Below, in pieces: positions 46,756 to 54,790 of a DNA stretch of 64,000 nt. Below the pieces are notes generated by a model. It had not been told where the DNA came from. It saw nothing but the letters and a program-made list of their open reading frames with translations, and did no database searches. Position 1 is the first letter of the stretch. Each line of letters starts with the position of its first letter. The stretch lies in NCBI GenBank assembly GCA_964562455.1, contig CAZLTN010000002.1, forward strand, positions 62,001-126,000, read 5' to 3'. The stretch is from Ravibacter sp964562455. Lineage in GTDB: Bacteria; Bacteroidota; Bacteroidia; Cytophagales; Spirosomataceae. The position numbers and the translations under genes are program-made.

Positions 46756-48018
46756 TCAACGCTTTAAATGCCTGTCCGCAAAATCCAGAAACCTCGACCA
46801 GTCGTAAGCCGTTACGTCGTGCTTCCCGGCACGGATGTGATACCCTACCTGGTTCATGATAGGCTGGTGCAACCCTGGCTGCGCTGCCGTACCGAGCCCT
46901 TTAAGGCCATATAATTCGAAGGCGGGACCGGCATGATAGGCCGCCAGGAATTCGCCCTTGGGATCTGCCCACAGGTCTTCTGCCGCGCTGGCTACGTAGA
47001 CTGCACGGGGTGCCATGAGCGCGATCAGCTGATGCTGGTCGATGGGACGCTTTTCTTCTTTGTCGCGGTACAGGTTGAATGCCGGGCAGAACCATGCCGG
47101 CCTGATGCTGCTTACTCGGGTGATGCTTTCTCCGAACTTACGTCTGGAAAGCGCTGCTCCCCCCTCTCCGGAATCATTGGAAATGACGACCTTGAAGCGC
47201 GGATCCTGGGCGCCGGCCCACAAAGCAGCTTTCCCCTGACGCGAATGCCCCATAATGGCGATCCTCCCGGCATCGATACGATCCTGGGTTTCAAGGTAGT
47301 CTACGATGCGGCTGGAGCCCCACGCCCACGCGCCTATGGCCTGCCATTCGTCGGGCTTCTCCGAATCTTCGCGGTAGCCGGAAAACAGCGATACGACGCT
47401 ATGATCTTTCAGATCCGGCTTGTCCTGGAATATATCGTGGTAACACATGGTCGCCACGGCATATCCCCTGTCGATGATTTCACCGTAGCTCCAGCGGTGG
47501 GACTGGTTGCCGCGCACCCAATCGGGGTGGCCCGGCTCTTTGACAAGACGCAGGGAAGGCGAATACAGGATCCCGCTGTCGGCCACCGTGCTGTGATTTC
47601 CTTTGTAATTGTAGCCCACAAACACCGGCGCTTTTCCTTTGACATGGTTAGGGATGTATAGCAGCAGCAGGGCCTCCATCGATTTGCTGCCGTTGGAAAA
47701 AATAAATTTCACCTGTTTCCTGGTAGCTTTCCCGTTCATATCATGAGGGTTTTCCTCCGATATTTCGTAGCGTACGTCTATCTTATCCTGGGGCGTACGT
47801 CCGTACATCTCTGAAGCAAACAGCTCCATCAGTTCCGGACGCCTTATTTTTTCCCAGTCTTTTTTATTGGTTATTTTCTTGCCGTTACGTGTAACCAGCA
47901 GCTCCGGGAGCACGTAATCAGGAACTTTGGATTCGTCGTAATTGGTGTCGTCCTGCGCAAATGAAGGCGCAGCGAGGAGGAAAAGGGCGAAAAATGAGAT
48001 AATAAGGTATGGTTTCAT
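46756..48018 (-). CDS. Exported CE15-like glucuronoyl esterase
   Basis: A 420-residue exported alpha/beta hydrolase; the signal ends APSFAQ. The nucleophile elbow is MGHSRQGKAALWAG, the form (GxSRxGKxA) that marks CE15 esterases, which cut ester bonds between lignin and glucuronoyl residues of xylan. SNDSGEGGAALSRR follows, and a C-terminal histidine in AGKHDVTAYDW likely completes the triad. At the position of the fungal catalytic Glu (23 residues after the Ser) there is an Asp (SNDSG), with Glu three residues later. Bacterial CE15 enzymes are known to vary here. A polysaccharide-degradation role is likely. No SusCD pair is adjacent. Confidence 0.82.
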   Translation of the reverse strand: MKPYLIISFFALFLLAAPSFAQDDTNYDESKVPDYVLPELLVTRNGKKITNKKDWEKIRRPELMELFASEMYGRTPQDKIDVRYEISEENPHDMNGKATRKQVKFIFSNGSKSMEALLLLYIPNHVKGKAPVFVGYNYKGNHSTVADSGILYSPSLRLVKEPGHPDWVRGNQSHRWSYGEIIDRGYAVATMCYHDIFQDKPDLKDHSVVSLFSGYREDSEKPDEWQAIGAWAWGSSRIVDYLETQDRIDAGRIAIMGHSRQGKAALWAGAQDPRFKVVISNDSGEGGAALSRRKFGESITRVSSIRPAWFCPAFNLYRDKEEKRPIDQHQLIALMAPRAVYVASAAEDLWADPKGEFLAAYHAGPAFELYGLKGLGTAAQPGLHQPIMNQVGYHIRAGKHDVTAYDWSRFLDFADRHLKR

Positions 48019-48085
48019 CTTGAGACTCCTGTTGAACTCGTCTCAAAGTAATAATTTTTTGATAGAATTGCACTCCCGGCTTCAA

Positions 48086-50485
48086 TCATTCATTTCTCAG
48101 GCTCTCGACCGGGTTAGCCAGCGCCGCCCTGATCGCCTGGAAGCTGACGGTAAGCAGCGCGATCCCGGCAGCCACCAGGCCGGCCAGGGCAAACATCCAC
48201 CACCGGATATCTGTTCGGTATGCGAAATTATCCAACCAGTTGTTGCCGGCCAACCAGGCCAATGGTACTGCCACCAGCGATGCGATACCTACCAGCAGAA
48301 GAAATTGCCCGGAAAACAAAACGGTGATACTCATTACATTTGCGCCCAGCACTTTCCGTATGCCGATCTCTTTGGTACGTTGAGCCGTCGCGAAAGCAGC
48401 CAACGCAAACAGCCCCAGGCAAGCCAATACAATCGCAATAACAGAAAAGACGGAAAACAGCCCGGCCATCCGTTCTTCCTTCCGGTAAAGCGCGTTGAAA
48501 TCCTCGTCCAGGAAATGATAGTCAAACGGACGATGGGCAACGCGTGCCTTCCAGGCGCTTTCCACGGCTGTAAGTGTAGAAGCTGTGTTCTCTCCTTCTA
48601 TCCTGACAAACAGTTGCCTGACTTGCGTGGTGTCGAGGAATATCAGCAGGGGACCTATCGGCTCATGCAGCGATTCGAAGTTGAAATCTTTGACCACACC
48701 TACCACGGTGCCGGGCACGCCCCTGGAAATGGTCTTTCCTATTGCCTGTCCCGACGTCCAGCCCAGCTCCCTGACTGCTTTTTCGTTCAATATATAGGAC
48801 GCCTTGTAATTCGCATAGTCATTCGTTGTATCCTGCAAGGTAAAATCCGATCGGGTGAAATCCCGCCCCTCCACCAGTTCCATGCCCATGGTTTGCAGGT
48901 AATCCAGGTCCACGGGCGTGGCACTCAGGGATAGCTCCTTCAGACCGGAACCATCGTCTGCCGTAATGGCGTCGCCCCACTCGATGGACGTAGGATCCTC
49001 GTAGGCTCCCGTGACGCTCACCACATGAGGGATGGCACGAAATGCATCTTTCAGCTTGTCGTACACTGAAGTCGTTTTGCCGTCAACCGGCAAAACCAGC
49101 ACCTGCGACCGGTTGTAACCCAGCTCCTTGCGCTGAATATACGAAAGCTGGTTGAGCACGATCAACGTAGCGGCCATCAGGAAAATGGCGATAACAAACT
49201 GGAAGACAATCAATCCCTGCCTCAGTCCTCCGCCGGAATGCGACATACGCATACCCGGTTTCAGGATGCTGACCAGCTTTTTACTGCTCAGTACGATAGC
49301 GGGATATGCGCCGGAAAGCAGGCTGATGATTGCGCTCAGCAGCACGCCGGAAAGCAGCATAGGTGGTGACAGCAGGGCCCTGACCGTGAACTCTTTGCCC
49401 GTTATCGAGTTAAAAACCGGCAGCAGGGCAATGCTGACAAACACAGCCAGCACCAATGAAAGGTTGGTAATAAGCAGTGATTCCCCCAGGAACTGGTTCA
49501 GCAACTGCCTTTTCTCTGCACCCATCACCTGGCGAACGCCTATCTCAACCCTCCGGGTTGCAGACTGGGCTATTGCAAGATTGGTATAATTCCCGCAGGC
49601 GATCAATAAGATCAGTATGGCCATTATACTCAGGACATACACATAAGTCAGGTTTCCGCCGGGCTCCAATCCGGTCAGCGGCGACCGGAGGTGTACCATT
49701 TTGAGCGGCTCCAGGTGGAATGTCCAGTAATCGTTTCCATGCATGTCCATCTCACCCCGGTTGACCTCTTTCATATAGTCCGAAACCGCTGTGGCAAGCC
49801 CCTGGATCGCCCTCGCATCCCGCAGGAGCAGATAGGTGATGTAATTCGCCGAGCTCCAGATTTCGGTTCTGGCCATATCGAGGCTGGTAAACGAAACAAT
49901 AAGGTCGTATTGAATCTGCGAATTGAGCGGTGCATCCGCTGCAACGCCCGTAATTTCATAGACGCGCTCGCCCCCGTTGAAACGAAGGGTTTTACCGACG
50001 GGGTCCGTATCACCAAAATACTTTTCTGCGGCAGTTTCGGATAGCACAACCTTCCGCGGCGCGTCAAGCACGGTATTGGGATTACCCTTTAGCAGCGGAA
50101 ATGAAAAGACGTTGAAAAAGCCGGCATCGGCATACAATATCCCGCTTTCCTCAAAGGATTCTTGTCCGGCAGATACCGAAAGAGCGTCTTTCATTGTACG
50201 GACATAGCGCTCTACCTGCGGGAACGTTCTTTCGAACTGCGGGCCTACCCTGCTGCCGGTCTGCGCAAACCGGCTCCTGGAGCCTGAAATACTGAGATCG
50301 GATGTCACCCGTACAATCCGGTCGGCGTTGGTATGGAATTGATCGTATGTCAATTCATTCCAGATGTACAGGCCGATGAGCAGGCAGGCCGTTAATCCGG
50401 TCGTCAGTCCTGCTATATTGACACTACTGTACAGCTTATTCTTACGAAAACCGCGCCAGGCAATTTTGAGATAGTTTTTAAACAT
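48086..50485 (-). CDS. P8: FtsX/MacB-type permease
   Basis: A 799-residue permease starting MFKNYLKIAWRGF. After TM1: YDQFHTNADRIVRVT. The first coupling motif is VEIGVRQVMG, with Gln for the usual second basic residue; the second is KEIGIRKVLG, followed by ANVMSITVLFSGQF. It ends NPVESLRNE. A 51-base gap separates it from P9 upstream, with no dyads in it, so P9 and P8 form a two-gene unit driven from 53.1-53.2 kb. Confidence 0.93.
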   Translation of the reverse strand: MFKNYLKIAWRGFRKNKLYSSVNIAGLTTGLTACLLIGLYIWNELTYDQFHTNADRIVRVTSDLSISGSRSRFAQTGSRVGPQFERTFPQVERYVRTMKDALSVSAGQESFEESGILYADAGFFNVFSFPLLKGNPNTVLDAPRKVVLSETAAEKYFGDTDPVGKTLRFNGGERVYEITGVAADAPLNSQIQYDLIVSFTSLDMARTEIWSSANYITYLLLRDARAIQGLATAVSDYMKEVNRGEMDMHGNDYWTFHLEPLKMVHLRSPLTGLEPGGNLTYVYVLSIMAILILLIACGNYTNLAIAQSATRRVEIGVRQVMGAEKRQLLNQFLGESLLITNLSLVLAVFVSIALLPVFNSITGKEFTVRALLSPPMLLSGVLLSAIISLLSGAYPAIVLSSKKLVSILKPGMRMSHSGGGLRQGLIVFQFVIAIFLMAATLIVLNQLSYIQRKELGYNRSQVLVLPVDGKTTSVYDKLKDAFRAIPHVVSVTGAYEDPTSIEWGDAITADDGSGLKELSLSATPVDLDYLQTMGMELVEGRDFTRSDFTLQDTTNDYANYKASYILNEKAVRELGWTSGQAIGKTISRGVPGTVVGVVKDFNFESLHEPIGPLLIFLDTTQVRQLFVRIEGENTASTLTAVESAWKARVAHRPFDYHFLDEDFNALYRKEERMAGLFSVFSVIAIVLACLGLFALAAFATAQRTKEIGIRKVLGANVMSITVLFSGQFLLLVGIASLVAVPLAWLAGNNWLDNFAYRTDIRWWMFALAGLVAAGIALLTVSFQAIRAALANPVESLRNE

Positions 50486-50536
50486 GGCTTTGAGATACGG
50501 GTTTTAAGTAAAATCCGGTTGGAACGACAGTCCTCA

Positions 50537-52954
50537 TTAATCATTTTTCAGGCTCTCCACCGGGTTAGCGAGCGCCGCCCTGATGGCTTGTCCGCTCACC
50601 GTCAGTAACGCGATGGCGATAGCAGCCAGTCCTGTGGCAGCAAACACCCACCATTCGATTTCGATACGGTAGGCAAAATCGAGCAGCCATCGGTTTAAGA
50701 CCCACCATGCTACAGGAAAGCTTATGCCAACAGCTATCAGCACAAGTATTACAAAGTCTTTTGACAGCATAGCCACAATACCGGATACTGATGCGCCCAT
50801 CACTTTGCGAATACCAATTTCCCTGGTTTTCTGGACGGTTAAAAATGAAACAATACCAAAAAGCCCCATACAGGAAATAAAAACAGCCAACAGAGCGAAG
50901 ACCCTGTATACCCGTACCAGTTGGTTTTCATGGTGATAAAAACCGGCAATGGTGTCATCCAGAAACCGGCCGTTATACACATGATCAGGAAAATGGCTCT
51001 CCCATAATTCCTGTATGGTTGCCAGCGTTTGCTGTATGCCGGTGCTACCCAGTTTAATGCCCGCCACCTGGTACCACGCATGATTGGAGGCAATAAGGAC
51101 CGGCTTTATCTCCTCGCGCAACGAGTGGGTGGCAAAGTCCTTTACAACGCCTGTAATTTCCATCCATCTGTCGCGTCCGCCGATCCGTATCGTTTTGCCA
51201 AGAGCTTCTTCGGGGCGTTGCATGCCCAGCTTGTGCAGGAGGGTTTCGTTGATCACCGCTTCATACATGGTATCACGCGCCGCAAATGGTTTCCCGGCCA
51301 GGAACTGCAGCCCGAAAGTGCTGAAATAGTCGGCATCGCCAAATTTCAGCGACGTGTGAAAAGGAACCTTGTCCGCGTTTTGGTCAAAATAAAAATCATT
51401 AGACCAGTTGTTGTCCGAAGAAGGCACATCTGTCATAAGGCTCACGGACTGTATGGAAGAAAGCTGTAATAATTGCTGTTTAAACACCGCTTTATCCCGG
51501 GATTGCTCTTCCGCCCACGGGAGGTTGACGTAGTACACGGCCTCTTTATCAAAACCCAGGTCTGTGTCCTGCATGAATATGAGCTGCTGGTTACCTACCA
51601 GCATAGAGACTACCAGTACCTGGGCAATAGTAAACTGAAAGACTATCAGCGCCCTGCGCAAGGGAACTCCGCCGACCCTGGCCGTATTGATCCTGGTTTT
51701 AAGGACAAGAACGGGTCTGAACTCCGACAGGAGCAGAGCCGGGTATGTACCGGCCAGCAATGTGACCGCGGCTATTACCGCCAATGCAAACCACAACGTA
51801 TCGGTCCTCACGACGTCTATTGTATCCGGTAGATTGGAAAAGTATTTGAGATAGGGTATTCCCAGCCATGCCATACCGATTGCAAGCGTTGTCGCTATAA
51901 TGACCACCATCAGGGTTTCTCCCATGGCCATGCCGATAAGCTGCCTCTTCCCGGCGCCCAGTACTTTACGTATGCCTATTTCTCTGCCCCGGATAACAGA
52001 CTGCACCGTCGCCATATTAATAAAGTTGACGGAAGCCATCAGAATAATGACCAGGCCGATGAGCGTGAGCGTATGAAGGGTGGACCGTCGCGCGACAGGC
52101 CCGTTAAAAGGCTCCAGCCGGGTATTGAAATGGATATCCTCCAACGCCTGCAGATAATGCGTTTTACTCGAAACACCCGTGCTCTTATAATGCTTTGCGG
52201 AGAATGCCTCCAGTTGCTTGTCTACTGCCTCCCTGGAAGTCTGTTTATCCAGCAAAACATAGGTCTGAAAATCGCTGCTGGTAGCTACCCAGTGTGTCGG
52301 ATCATAGTTCAGCAGATCGGCATTAGCTTTGACAGTAGCAAAAGAGATAATGAGATTGAGAGGGAGATTGGTGTTCGGGGGAATGCTTTCTATCACACCG
52401 CCTACCCTCACAGGCAGCGCGTTTTCAATCAGGATGGTCTGCCCTACCGCCTTGTTCCAGTTACCAAAGAATTTATCAGCTATGTCACGGTCCAACACGA
52501 TCACGCCCGGGTCGTTTAGTACTTCAGGACGACCGCTCAGCCATTTGCTGTCGAACAGGTCGAAATAGCCTGATTCTGTAAAATAGACAGCCTCTTCCCT
52601 GAACTTATGCTGCTGGCCGGAACCGGTGTTGGCCACAGTCAGCTGGCAGTCGTCAAACTTTTGTATGGGAACTACTTTTTTGAGATTTGGCAGGTCTGTC
52701 TTTAACGCTTCCGGCAAGGGATTAGGCACGCCCGGGTTATAATTGATACCGCTATCAAACTCTTTCTGTGTAACTACCCGGTAGATGTGTTGTGCATTGG
52801 CATGGAAGGTATCATAGCTGGTCTCAAATCTGACAACGGTAAATAGCAGGAATACTGCCGCAATGCTGACAGACAACCCGGCGATGTTAAGAAACAATGT
52901 CCTCTTGTCACGGGAGACATTCCGCCAGGCGGTTTTGAAATAATTTTTCATCAT
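50537..52954 (-). CDS. P9: FtsX/MacB-type permease
   Basis: An 805-residue permease. The start was set at the first of two adjacent ATG codons (52954, MMKNYFKTAWRNV); the frame extends to 52981 without similarity to relatives. It is the only copy in which both coupling motifs are fully canonical and nearly identical: REIGIRKVLG and REIGIRKVMG. The C-terminus is unusual, NPVESLKND instead of ...LRTE. After TM1: YDTFHANAQHIYRVV. It is the first gene of the P9-P8 unit, with a ~170-base leader between the putative -24/-12 promoter and the start. Confidence 0.93.
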   Translation of the reverse strand: MMKNYFKTAWRNVSRDKRTLFLNIAGLSVSIAAVFLLFTVVRFETSYDTFHANAQHIYRVVTQKEFDSGINYNPGVPNPLPEALKTDLPNLKKVVPIQKFDDCQLTVANTGSGQQHKFREEAVYFTESGYFDLFDSKWLSGRPEVLNDPGVIVLDRDIADKFFGNWNKAVGQTILIENALPVRVGGVIESIPPNTNLPLNLIISFATVKANADLLNYDPTHWVATSSDFQTYVLLDKQTSREAVDKQLEAFSAKHYKSTGVSSKTHYLQALEDIHFNTRLEPFNGPVARRSTLHTLTLIGLVIILMASVNFINMATVQSVIRGREIGIRKVLGAGKRQLIGMAMGETLMVVIIATTLAIGMAWLGIPYLKYFSNLPDTIDVVRTDTLWFALAVIAAVTLLAGTYPALLLSEFRPVLVLKTRINTARVGGVPLRRALIVFQFTIAQVLVVSMLVGNQQLIFMQDTDLGFDKEAVYYVNLPWAEEQSRDKAVFKQQLLQLSSIQSVSLMTDVPSSDNNWSNDFYFDQNADKVPFHTSLKFGDADYFSTFGLQFLAGKPFAARDTMYEAVINETLLHKLGMQRPEEALGKTIRIGGRDRWMEITGVVKDFATHSLREEIKPVLIASNHAWYQVAGIKLGSTGIQQTLATIQELWESHFPDHVYNGRFLDDTIAGFYHHENQLVRVYRVFALLAVFISCMGLFGIVSFLTVQKTREIGIRKVMGASVSGIVAMLSKDFVILVLIAVGISFPVAWWVLNRWLLDFAYRIEIEWWVFAATGLAAIAIALLTVSGQAIRAALANPVESLKND

Positions 52955-53122
52955 AGCATTCTGTTCTTTTTGTAGCCACACAAAATGTTGTATCGCTATT
53001 GGAAAATCAGCTTTACCCTGCCAAGTAATACCTTTGCCTCAGAAATGTTTGTTTCACGTTTTTTTCCAGCTTCTAATAGGAGGAAACGTCTACCTACAGC
53101 TCCTTGTGGTTAGATTACCCGG

Positions 53123-53228
53123 ATCAATTTATATACCAGCTTCGTAATACGTTCGCTTTCAGTATTTTACACCACAATACTCTCTTTCTACTGTACGTTA
53201 ACGCACAGTATCTTACCAAAACCGGACA
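53123..53228 (-). promoter_or_regulatory. Paired-dyad enhancer and -24/-12-like promoter of P9-P8
   Basis: Dyads TGTACGTTAACGCACA (53192-53207) and TTACCAAAACCGGACA (53213-53228) have a 5-base spacer. After exactly 53 bases the minus strand reads TGGTATATAAATTGAT (53138-53123): TGG at -24 and TTG at -12 are kept, but GC has become GA. The dyads are more degenerate than at P1 or the ATPase. Confidence 0.55.
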
Positions 53229-53392
53229 GATTTATAGTCCCGTCACCACTTCGCGGTTAGTGAAAGTCTGAAGCGGACGCCACGCAGGGCTCGTACAATA
53301 TCACCTGCGTAAGAAATATCGCATCCGGGCAGTATATTTGGTTACCGAGCCTGGTAACCACTGTATTAACAACAACTTCCAGCCGCTTTAAC
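53229..53392. other. Intergenic region upstream of the PQQ-type dehydrogenase
   Basis: No gene is seen. It contains the block at 53298-53331 that resembles 40943-40978. An inverted repeat GGTTACC (53340-53346) / GGTAACC (53353-53359) lies 33 bases before the dehydrogenase start and could be an operator or hairpin. Confidence 0.45.
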
Positions 53393-54532
53393 ATGACATT
53401 CCACTTACTGCTCATTCTTTTCCTGAACTACGCACCGGGTCATCTTGCAGGCGGCTGGGGAGTGGAGGAAGCGTTTCCCAAACTCACCTTCAACTATCCG
53501 GTCGATATCACCTATGTTCCTGACGGAAGCCGGCAGCTGATGGTCCTTGAACAACCGGGTGTCGTCCGGATTTTTTCAAATCAATATGATACCCATACTG
53601 CCCGCATAGTGCTCGATATCCGGTCGCGCGTGAGCTACGGCGGCGAAGCGGGTTTACTCGGGCTCGCCCTTCACCCTGAATTCCGTCAAAATGGCTTCAT
53701 TTTCCTTAACTACACCCGGAAAAATGGCGATAGCCTTGAGACGGTTGTGGCGCGCTACCAGGTCGACCTGGCCGATTATACCGCAGATCCCGCCTCTGAG
53801 ATCGTAGTGATCCGGTTTTACCAGCCCTATGACAACCACAACGGCGGCAGCCTCCAGTTCGGCAAAGATGGCTTCCTGTATATCGGTGTCGGAGATGGCG
53901 GCAGTTGGGCCGACCCTTTCGATAATGGGCAAAACAAGAAATCGCTGCTTGGTAAAATCCTCAGGATAGATGTCGACGGGAAATCAAAAGGGAATTATGG
54001 TATCCCGGCAGACAACCCGTTCGCAGGGGATCCTGACGGAGCTGCCGAAGAGATCTTTGCCTACGGCCTGCGTAACCCGTGGCGGATGAGCTTTGATACT
54101 GAAACAGGCGCCTTATGGGTGGGAGATGTCGGTCAGAATAAAAGGGAAGAAATCGATGTAGTCGTAAAAGGCGGAAATTACGGATGGCGGCTCAAAGAGA
54201 GCATCGATTGTTACAAGCCGGACCGTAATTGTGAAATTCCCGGCTTGATCGATCCTATACTGGACCTACCCCAGGATAAAGGTGAACATTCGGTTACGGG
54301 CGGATTTGTGTATAGAGGCAAAAAATGGCCCGAGCTTTACGGGAAGTACATTTTTGGCGATTATGTAAGCCGGAGAATCTTTGCGCTTACTTTCAAAAAC
54401 GACAAGGCTGTTAAAAATGACATCCTGACCGAAAATGTGGGCAGTATATCTTCTTTTGGAGTGGATGAAAATCAGGAGATCCTCATTTGTGATCACGCCT
54501 TCGGAAAAATACTTATGCTAAAAAAGAACTAG
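53393..54532 (+). CDS. Exported PQQ-dependent sugar dehydrogenase-family protein
   Basis: A 379-residue six-bladed beta-propeller of the soluble glucose/sorbosone dehydrogenase (GSDH, YliI) family. The early LEQPGVVRIF, GEAGLLGLALHPEF and FLNYTRK blocks are typical. The catalytic-site stretch is NHNGGSLQFGKDG, then YIGVGDGG; LLGKILRIDVDG, AYGLRNPWRMSFD, GDVGQN and EEIDVV/GGNYGWR follow in canonical order. It should oxidise sugars or other alcohols in the periplasm with PQQ; whether it binds PQQ cannot be shown from sequence alone. An N-terminal signal segment is present. The gene stands alone. Confidence 0.92.
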   Translation: MTFHLLLILFLNYAPGHLAGGWGVEEAFPKLTFNYPVDITYVPDGSRQLMVLEQPGVVRIFSNQYDTHTARIVLDIRSRVSYGGEAGLLGLALHPEFRQNGFIFLNYTRKNGDSLETVVARYQVDLADYTADPASEIVVIRFYQPYDNHNGGSLQFGKDGFLYIGVGDGGSWADPFDNGQNKKSLLGKILRIDVDGKSKGNYGIPADNPFAGDPDGAAEEIFAYGLRNPWRMSFDTETGALWVGDVGQNKREEIDVVVKGGNYGWRLKESIDCYKPDRNCEIPGLIDPILDLPQDKGEHSVTGGFVYRGKKWPELYGKYIFGDYVSRRIFALTFKNDKAVKNDILTENVGSISSFGVDENQEILICDHAFGKILMLKKN

Positions 54533-54562
54533 GCTCCGGCGTTTTCCGATTGGCCATATAAA

Positions 54563-54583
54563 GGGGCGCAGAATGTACGCCCC
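54563..54583 (+). terminator. GC hairpin after the dehydrogenase gene
   Basis: Arms GGGGCG (54563-54568) and CGCCCC (54578-54583) with a 9-base loop, 30 bases after the stop. There is no T-run, so it may be a weak terminator or only a hairpin. Confidence 0.35.
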
Positions 54584-54703
54584 CTATATCCATCAACCAA
54601 TAGTGTACTCAATCTGTACGCTGCTTAATAGTGGTCCAACAGCATACCAGATTTATAAAAATCTGAAAATCAATATATTCACCCCCTATTAAGCTTTACC
54701 TGC

Positions 54704-54741
54704 TGTCCGGAACCGGACATTATGCTGTGCGTTTCCGGATA
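54704..54741. promoter_or_regulatory. Orphan paired dyads upstream of cstA
   Basis: The strongest single dyad in the window, TGTCCGGAACCGGACA (54704-54719), is followed after 6 bases by the weaker TGTGCGTTTCCGGATA (54726-54741). At the usual spacing in the plus direction a promoter would fall inside the cstA coding region. In the minus direction TGGTATGCTGTTGGAC occurs at 54649-54634, but with -12 misplaced and no gene to serve. Confidence 0.5.
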
Positions 54742-54790
54742 GCATTGATAAAGTTTTTTTCCTTACTTTTAACGGTTCAAAAACCCAAGT

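Noticed and set aside
46933..47661. A 242-codon plus-strand frame inside the esterase gene
   Set aside because: It is the reverse-strand shadow of a well-supported CE15-like gene, with no independent motifs or start signals.
54704..54790. Standard dyad-driven sigma-54 promoter for cstA
   Set aside because: With the spacing seen at the other units, the -24/-12 element would lie inside the cstA coding region, and no GG-N10-GC occurs between the dyads and the ATG.
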